Shown piece after piece: positions 57,126 to 64,000 of a stretch of DNA of 64,000 nucleotides. The notes under the pieces were generated by a model, which had not been told where the DNA came from, searched no databases, and was given only the letters and a program-made list of their open reading frames with translations. This DNA is from Orobanche coerulescens (taxonomy: Eukaryota > Streptophyta > Magnoliopsida > Lamiales > Orobanchaceae): NCBI GenBank assembly GCA_033398695.1, contig CM065815.1, positions 7,868,501 to 7,932,500 of the forward strand, given 5' to 3'. The stretch's first letter is position 1; each line of letters starts with the position of its first letter. The translations under genes and the position numbers were made by a program.

Positions 57126-59943
57126 TATAAAAGGGGGCGCGGGGCGCAGCCTCACTCACGCGTGCTTTTTGGAGAAAGAAGGACTGCCGCCGAATTTTCT
57201 CGAAGATCTAAGAGCCGATCGTCGATCGATTTCACTTTAGGGTAAGAAAATCCTTCTCTTCCTTTCTAACTCAAAATGGCCTAACCTCATCATCGTTTGA
57301 GCGGGAACTGCTTCGCCACGGGACATCGGCCGCCTGGGAGAAACTTCTTCCGTCTTCCACTGAGACGGCGGTGAAGCAATTCGAGCCGGAATCGACCCTA
57401 CTGAAGTTGAGGCTTTGTTCAACGAGGCCGATGTTGCTAGGAGTCGGCTGAGGAGAGACGATCGCAGATCGAGAGAGATCCGCGATCGTGGCTTACCGGG
57501 AGCAACATAGCGATTTTGGACGGGCCTATAGGGCCTTTGGCCAAATAATGGAGAGATTGGCGGTCCTACTCCGCGATTCGATTTCCGGGATACTCGGTCG
57601 TTTATCCATATGTGCTCCCCAAGCGGTCGCAGATCGTGCCGCGCAATGATCGTTGTGGTCGCCGGCCAACACGGAGCTCGGCGTCCGTGAGAGATCCGCC
57701 GTCTGGAGGACAAGATTCCATGTTCCTTCGTATGTGGACATGTTCGCGCCGCGAGAATGAACGAGCCGACCAGCCTCCGATGGGTATGGTCGCAGTGAGT
57801 GAGGCCGTTATGGAGGCCGGCTACGCCTCTCGTCCTTTGCGGTCTCCCATCCGTTGGCCGCTTGGAATGTGGCGCCACTTCACCGACGCCGAACGCCCGG
57901 CTCCAAATCATTTGCACTTTCACCCTATTCGGCGGTCACCTGTACCGCCTCCCGTCGCGTTGGAGATGAATCATCTGCTTAAACCGACGGCTCATAGAGG
58001 GTTGGTCGGCGGTTACCATATTCAAGGCCGATCTGGCCGGTGATTCATGGAGTTCCGAATAAGATACGGGCGATCGACGAAGTGGTTCCAGGTCGCCGCA
58101 AGTGGAGAGCTTCGGCGAGCGACAATCCCACAGCGAACCGGAGATCCCCACCGAATTTCGTGAGAGGAATCCCTAAGGGTTTAGACTCTCCCTTCGCTTG
58201 ATGCGTTTTGACTGATCTAATTTGATTGCTTTGCAAAGCTTTCATATTCGGCGATCGAGGAGCCGCCTTTCGACTTCCTCGTTGTTTGGGAGCGAATTAG
58301 GAGCTTGTCGGACGACGACCTAGACGCCACTCGGATCAACAAGGAGAGTCGCCGGTTGTCGGCTCGACTATTCCGCTTCCCGAGACATCTCGCAGCTGCT
58401 GTATGTGGTCCTGCGATCTTCACTTACTAGGCGATCGCCTTATTTTAAGGATGTTGTCTCACCGTTAGTCGATCGTCTTTAACTGCAGAGGTTCGTTTCC
58501 CTCGCTTTTTGGAGCCTCCGGCGAGATCGCTATGTCGAACCCAGGAGTCCTAGGCCGTCTTCACGCGAAGAGGTCGACTCGGGTTCCACCCGTCGCATTG
58601 CCTATAGTTCGGAGCGGAGCCTCGCGGAGCCTCGCGTAGAGCAGGTCGTGGTTGAGGAGGAAATTCCGGAGGAGGGGCTTCGGGCGACCGCAAGAGGCCG
58701 AGGCCTAAGCAACCGTTTCGCCCCGGCGATGAAGTGCCGATCGCCGCGCTCCGATCACCATCGTTGCTCCGAGCGAGCGCCTCTCGCGGCTTTTCGCGGA
58801 GACGGCGATCGCGGATGCAGAGATTCCTCGAGGGAAGCCGTTTTTGGTCGGGATCCCGAGAAGGCCGAGAGGTAGATAGCATTTCGTGTTTGACAATTGC
58901 ATCTGCGTAGGAGTTGTACTAACTTAGCCGTTTTGATGCGTGATCCGTCGCGCAGATCCTTCTTGTCCACCGATGGTCGTGGATTTCTGGCGAGCCGATC
59001 TCCTCGCCATTCCCGTGATATTCCTCCCTATGTTAGCAAGGCCGCTTCCGCCCGCCAAGGCGTGGACAATCGATCTGGATGCGATCGCTCGGCCGATCGT
59101 CGAGTTCGATGCATGCTGTTGTCGCCCTTTCTCTTCAGACGGCGACCATGGCCTTCCAGGCTGCTCAGGAGTTTGAGGGGAGGCCCTCCACTATTCGCCT
59201 TCAGGAGGATCTCGAGGCGGCTCGGAAAGAGAACGCCGAGTTTGCTGACAAGATCGTGGCGATGGAGAAGGACTCCTTGGAGGCGGCCAAGCGGGCGAGC
59301 CATGAGCTTGAGCTGGAGAAGAAGGAGACTGAGAAATTCCGAATGGCGGTCGACCGATTTCGGGACCAGATGCAGAGTGCCGTCCAGGCGAGGAATGTTG
59401 CTGAGGAGGAGGCCGATCGCCAGAAGGTGACGATCGCTCGACTGAAATGAGCCAAGTGAGGCGAAAGAGAAGGTTGCCGCGAGGAGGCCGAGCTCCGTGG
59501 ATCGCAACAGCGATGGCCGAGCCGAGAGGAGAGGTTGAGGCGACCAAGGCCGATCCCTTCCAAAATTTGGAGTATGTCCGAGTTCGCCTATTACTTGGCG
59601 TCACGACTCGATCCGAGCGGCTAAGAAGGAGGCTTGGAGGTCGGTCCTCTAGCCGAGAAGTTCAAGTCATATGCATTGGAGCATCCTCTCCATTCGGCTT
59701 TCTCCTTGCCGATCTTGGACTCAGCGGACATCGGCGTGGATTTGAGCCGTATCCGTCTCTGCACAGTCTTGCTCATCCCGATGCTCGGAAGATGAGGGGA
59801 CCGCGCCGAATGCCGATGGCGAAGGCCGGCAGGGCCTCGAGGCGCTTCCTTTTACGCTTTTAGCTTACTTTCTTTGTAGTTTGTAGCTTTCTTTTTGTAG
59901 TACTTAGGCCTTCTAGACTGTACTCTATTTTTCAAGTAATAAA
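57126..59943 (+). pseudogene. Antisense gene of the Tat-like element (Transposase_28-like / coiled-coil protein)
   Basis: Plus-strand TATAAAA (57126-57132) and AATAAA (59938-59943) bracket a unit opposite to gag. A donor-like AGGGTAAGAA lies near 57238-57247 and an acceptor near 58490. Weak matches to the gypsy-associated Transposase_28 family occur at 57720-57935 (SYVDMF, then a NARLQIICTFTLF stretch), in different frames. The best frame, 59079-59450, gives about 100 residues of strong coiled coil (LQEDLEAARKENAEFADKIV, MEKDSLEAAKRASHELELEK). Frames change often, so the gene is broken or the sequence is faulty. The family name is inference; presence of antisense ORFs in Tat elements is established. 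Confidence 0.55.
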
Positions 59944-60769
59944 ATGAGCATTTGGATTTCGACTTATCACTTGAATGAATGGTTATTTTTGAGTCTTTGT
60001 TTGACTTTGCACAAATGCGTGAGGAGAGATCGTTGCAGGGTAGTTCCAAATGAATTGATAAACTCATAAGACAACTTTTTACAACAAGTTCGATCACGCA
60101 CTACATCTGAAAAATGACGATCTCCGTATGTGGTTGAATAGCGGCGATCGTCGTGTAGGTAGTCCGCACTCTTCTTGCCCCTTGTTTTTATTCACTTAGT
60201 GGAAGTAAGGGGATGAAAATAATTCCTTGAGTGAGCGGTCTTTAACTTTGTCGAATCCCTGGGACGGTCGTCCATCTTGAGGAACCGTGCACGATCGCGG
60301 AGTTCAATGGGCCGACTCCTTGATCATGTCTTGATGCGCGAAGACATTGAGTGTCTCGTGACTCACTTTATTATGAGGGTCCTCCGTTAGCCGCGCCTCG
60401 CCTCGTATTTAAACGAAAGGCGTGCGGTCTTGGTCTAGAGGAGTCTTGCACGGGGCAGCGTCGGATGAATCAACTCCACGCCCGCGGCTTGTTAGCTGCT
60501 TCCACCTCGGCCACCATGGAGATGGCCGACCTCGACGGTGTACGTTGAGACGGGGTTGTGGCACGTCGCATTGTCCGGTTCACCATGTCGATGATGAACC
60601 TTTGAGGGCGAGCGATCGTGTCCACCGATTTGTTTTGGAGGGCCTCGGACTACGCCGGCCTCGTATTTAAACGAAGGGCGGGCGATCTTGGCCTAAAGGG
60701 ACCTTGCATGGCCTAAGCAAATGGAATTATCGACCACCTGTGACCATGGTCGCACTCTTCCACCTTGGA
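59944..60769. other. Internal non-coding stretch of the Tat-like element with a 50-bp direct repeat
   Basis: CCTCGTATTTAAACGAA followed by GGCG-GGTCTTGG-type sequence occurs at about 60400-60455 and again at 60658-60710. No clear coding domain on either strand; retropepsin motifs were looked for and not found. Confidence 0.55.
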
Positions 60770-62550
60770 TCGTCATGTAGATGGCGAACTTCGAGGGTGT
60801 TCGTTGTTCGGTGGAGGCGATATCGTGCCTTATTCCATCGTGTTTAGTCGGTGAAGTGCTGTTGGCGATCGAGTCCTCCGGTTTCTTACATAAGGAGGGA
60901 GATCGGGATGACTTCCGTGGTCTCCTTCTCTGGATTGTAGCATATAGAGACGGTCGCCGAGGTTGATCCAGGGTCGGCTCGTATGAGCTTCCCACTGCTT
61001 TGCGTTCGACTCGGACGATCGTCTATAGAGATAGGCGGGGCTTCGGCTAAACCAATAAGTCATCAACTTGCCCTCCTCGAGCAGTCTCAGAGTTTGAGGA
61101 GGTCGCGGCAATTGTTGGTGCCGTGGCCGGACTCTTGTGGTAGGCACAATATTGATTGTTGTCCGTGTGACCGTGGTCCCTTATCGCCTTTGGCTTTTGA
61201 GCTCTTCGTGCCCCTTGATGGCATAGAAAATATGTGCCGGAGTTACATTGAACGTATGGAGGAGATGGGCTTCCATGTCCTCGAAAGCCTTGAGATCTCC
61301 GGTGTCTTGGCGATCGCCTTCTTTGCTTTGGCGATCGCTATCTTCCGGGCAAGAGGTGGCATTTCCTCGTCTAAGCGGAGGGTGAGTAGCCTTTGCACGG
61401 CCAGAAGTTGGCGGCTTTAGCGCGGAAGATCGTGTAAGTTGGGGGAATATCCTTGGAGAGATGTCCGAACATGGGAGAGTGACCGTGGAATCCCCCATGA
61501 CCGAATAGAGAGCGAGCTCATCACCGACGGGTTCGCCGGTGAGGATGATTTCGTCTACCCTGGCCGATGTAATCTGCGCTTTCGTCCTTCCTCTGCTTGA
61601 TTTTTATCATGCGGCTGGGGCCTTCTCGTCTGGCGACCTTCTTTGGCGAAGTATGACGTGAAGTCATCCGCCGCTTCTTAAAAGAGGTGACCGATCGTGG
61701 TGGTAGTGAGACGTACCACTTATGGGCCACCTCGCCCAATGTCACGGGAAGATCCGGCACTTGGTTGCATCGATGCCCCACACCTACCATGTAAATTCGG
61801 AATTTACTCGTGGAGCTGGGTCCGATCTCCCCTTATACGAGGTGTTTTAGGAGGAGCGATCGTTGGTTGTATGGGGCAAGCTCGATGTGGACCGCGAGTG
61901 GCCTTGGCTGCCCGGCGATCTTCTTGCCGGTGCTTGCCCAGGTCCAAGAGTGCTCTCATCTCGTCGAGCCGACGTTGCATGGCGGCCATCGCCGTGGCTC
62001 GATCATAGCGGCTCGCGATCGGAGCGGAGCCGAGGCGATTGAGTACCGAGTCCCCGGCGATCGGGCGGGATTCGATGGCCGACATGCGTTCTGCTGTGAG
62101 GTGAGTAGGCAGAACTCCTGGTGACGGATTCGGATTCCGTCTTTTCAAGGTTGGAAAGAGTGCCCTTGGCCGGGATGGGTCGCGTCCCAAGCGATCGAAT
62201 ATGGATCCGTCTGGTCGTGCGAGAGCCTTTCCTCGCGAATTGGGGCTTTTTGACGATCGCTCGTTCAGTAGCCCATTGAATTTCCGTTTTCCCATGCGGC
62301 GGATGATCGAGGGAGTTATCGCGGGTGGCGCGCATGCTCTCCGTCGCTCCTCCAGGATGGCCATAGCCTCCTCGATCTGTTCCTCGGTTTGGAATTGATC
62401 GAGTGAGAGGTTGGGGCCATCTCTCGGATGCGGGATCGAGAGTCTCGCGTTGCCGCGGCTTCCCCTGTCCGGTTGGGGTTCGGATTGAGCCGGGATATGG
62501 TGTCCGGCGGTTCGGAGAGCAGCTTGCTTCGATGTACCGGCGGATGTCAT
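60770..62550 (-). pseudogene. Tat-like gag, broken
   Basis: The frame 61804-62550 (MTSAGTSKQAALRTAGHHIP..., with an Arg/Asp-rich stretch and AMAAMQRRLDEMRALLDLG) is the N-terminal gag region. The piece 61521-61790 carries LPVTLGEVAHKWYVSLPPRSVTSF and KQRKDESADYI, the core gag signature (LEG.A..W...LP..SI.SF, Q...ESL.DY). Near 61080-61150 a zinc-finger-like CAYHK ... SGHGTNNCRDLLKL is read across two frames. IYMTIQGG near 60790 matches the I.TI.GG end of Tat gag. Frames shift several times. Confidence 0.78.
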
Positions 62551-62659
62551 GATTCTGAAGGTTTTCTTTGAAGCGCAGTGAGTGTCACTTCAAGTATATG
62601 CCCCGAGAACAGTGAGTGTTCTTCGGGACGGTAGAAATAAAAGTTTGAGGGTTAGATCA

Positions 62660-62677
62660 CCCTTCTTCTAGCGCCAA
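62660..62677 (-). other. Tat-like primer-binding site
   Basis: Minus-strand TTGGCGCTAGAAGAAGGG lies one base inside the 5' LTR. TGGCGC-CAGAAGGAGGG-like sites are usual for Tat-lineage elements. Confidence 0.75.
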
Positions 62678-62678
62678 T

Positions 62679-63867
62679 TGTTACTACCCAAAATATTATC
62701 CGGAGATAGATATTGCTGGAATGGATGGGATAGCAAACAAATGCAAGAGCACTTCCGTGAGAAAGATAAATAACACAAGATTTGCCGGGGTTGTTAGTCC
62801 CGGGCTTGAATGCTCTCGCGAGATATTATTAATACCGATATTCGGGGATACAAGTACTAATGTAAGAATACAATTACAATGAGTGTAAAGTTTCTTGTTA
62901 TCTTAGCTAGTGAGCGTGTAGATTGCCTAAGAACCGATTTGATGCTCTGTGAGTTCTTGTAACAAAGGTGATGAGCATCGCGGCGGTGAGAGATCGACCG
63001 CCTCTCACACGAGTATTTAGCCGGATGTTTGGGCTTCGGGCTTATGAATCCCTTGGAATCATCTAGTGGAGACTTGCCGCTCGCCGATCGTCTTACGGAC
63101 GAGAGATTTGGAGAGAGAAGTCCTGAGATGGATTAGGTGAGATAGCCGAGCTTGATGATATGTGTGTTCTTCAAGATTTCGTGGATGTATCGGAATGTGA
63201 GAGAATGTGAACTTTTGGTGGAATGTATTTCGGACGTAAGTCAAATGGATTCGAACCGTATATTCGATGAATCGGGAACCTTTTTCCGAGGAGGAGGTTC
63301 TCTATTTATGTGGCTTGGACATACCGGCGATCGCCTTCTCTCGCAATATAATAATCGGGCGATCGTCTTTCAAAGACATGGGCCTGTCCCTCAAAGTCTG
63401 CAGGAGTTGCCGCAATCAATCAGGCGGTCCAATGGGGAGCTTACACGCGTCCCGAGTTGCCGCCGCGGTGGTCCCACCGACAACTTTCGCGCGCATGCCG
63501 GGTAGGTGAGGTAGGTGACAGGCTGTGGTCAAATGTCTTGTCTGTCAGCAAAAGATCTTATCTGCTGGCGAAGATCTCCTCAGCGCCTTTGGTGGATCTG
63601 CACGTGGGTGCTTTCCTGAGATCCAGTCCTTGATGGTTTTGACGGGCGATCGTCTCTGCTCGGGACGCAGGTCGATTGCCCTTAGCCGGTTAGTAGAGTA
63701 GATCGCCAGCTGCCAAAGGGCGATCGCCTTGGGGGTCGATCGCTGGGTAACTGATGGTGGTTTGATATCTTCGACTTGGCGAGCTAGTCATGGTTTGACT
63801 GGAGTTGTCTTGGTCGCTCGGCCTTATAGTCGATCGCCTGTCGGGATGAATAAATCGTGACACAACA
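62679..63867 (-). repeat. Tat-like element 5' LTR
   Basis: The pair of 55604-56786. Overall length agrees within 6 bp despite dozens of short compensating indels. Confidence 0.9.
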
Positions 63868-64000
63868 AAATCCTAAAAAGATAGAAAAATATTAGAAAAT
63901 AAACTCTAAAGACTGAAAATAAACTTTCTGAACTCGAATATCTTAAGTAAATTAAAAGAATTAATGCATATCCGTGCATCCGAAAGCATGATACGGTTCG
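63868..64000. other. Flank beyond the Tat-like element
   Basis: AT-rich sequence starting with the duplicated AAATC; probably the continuation of the LIM first intron. Nothing else seen. Confidence 0.4.

Larger units (their letters stand above)
55604..63867 (-). mobile_element. Non-autonomous Tat-like Ty3/gypsy retrotransposon with antisense gene
   Basis: An 8264-bp element with LTRs 55604-56786 and 62679-63867, TG/CA ends and perfect duplication AAATC (55599-55603, 63868-63872). The minus-strand PBS TTGGCGCTAGAAGAAGGG (62660-62677) and purine tract GAGGGGGCAAT (56787-56797) set the orientation. Internal sequence is GC-rich, unlike the AT-rich surroundings. It encodes a sense gag (about 60770-62550) and an antisense unit (57126-59943). 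No RT or integrase found. Confidence 0.9.

Noticed and set aside
57237..57923. 228-codon minus-strand ORF in the Tat-like element
   Set aside because: GC-rich DNA gives long chance frames; no gag, protease or other domain is visible and the opposite strand has promoter and coiled-coil signals.
56260..63850. GCGATCGC (HIP1-like) words as a sign of cyanobacterial or plastid origin
   Set aside because: The DNA is bounded by plant LTRs with TSD and encodes a plant-type gypsy gag.
1..64000. An intact novel multi-gene system (defence cluster, biosynthetic cluster)
   Set aside because: Apart from KEA and LIM pieces, every recognisable coding region belongs to known transposon classes; no cluster of host genes is present.

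Overview
This window is nuclear DNA of a flowering plant, probably a eudicot. The evidence is an intron-rich plastid KEA1/KEA2-type K+/H+ antiporter gene at one end, a broken plant LIM-protein gene, and a dense nest of plant transposable elements (Ty1/copia, Ty3/gypsy, CACTA, hAT, Stowaway). Little host coding sequence remains. I cannot name the species.

Layout. 1-6190: the 5' two thirds or more of a KEA gene on the minus strand, with 12 phase-consistent coding exons; its 3' end lies left of the window. 6190-8180: AT-rich fold-back repeats, then a GTG-triplet repeat. 8181-9992: an internally deleted hAT element with TIRs and an 8-bp target duplication. 10875-20342: a decayed Ty1/copia element (minus) whose gag is split by a 2.86-kb gypsy solo LTR (15259-18121, TSD TCTTT). 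20345-20930: a copy of the last exon of a LIM gene. 20934-21695: a CACTA remnant. 21696-25654: a 3.96-kb gypsy LTR (plus strand) followed by an initiator-Met PBS. 25983-33595: a complete-ended Athila-like element carrying only gag and protease, nested with TSD GTCGG. 34915-41989: a CACTA transposon (minus) with TNP2-like and Transposase_24-like genes.

42250-42527 is a second CACTA end. 42530-55492 is a LIM pseudogene on the minus strand. Its last exon is split by an hAT element (42959-46390, TSD GATCCCAT), one intron holds a copia element (48133-54948, TSD GTGTG), and a Stowaway MITE sits 7 bp past a splice donor. The copia carries a captured piece of a CCA-adding tRNA nucleotidyltransferase gene. 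55604-63867 is a GC-rich, Tat-like non-autonomous gypsy element (TSD AAATC) with a sense gag and an antisense transcription unit.

How it fits together. Only KEA looks like a working host gene. The rest is a history of nested insertions, most datable by order: LIM gene, then its tandem intron duplication, then copia, hAT and MITE; gypsy LTR, then the Athila-like element inside it; copia, then solo LTR inside it. Most transposon coding regions carry stops or frameshifts. Two features stand out. One is a palindrome array repeated inside the gypsy LTRs. The other is an odd CAG/CTG-versus-CG indel pattern between the two LTRs of the Tat-like element, which may be an assembly artefact.
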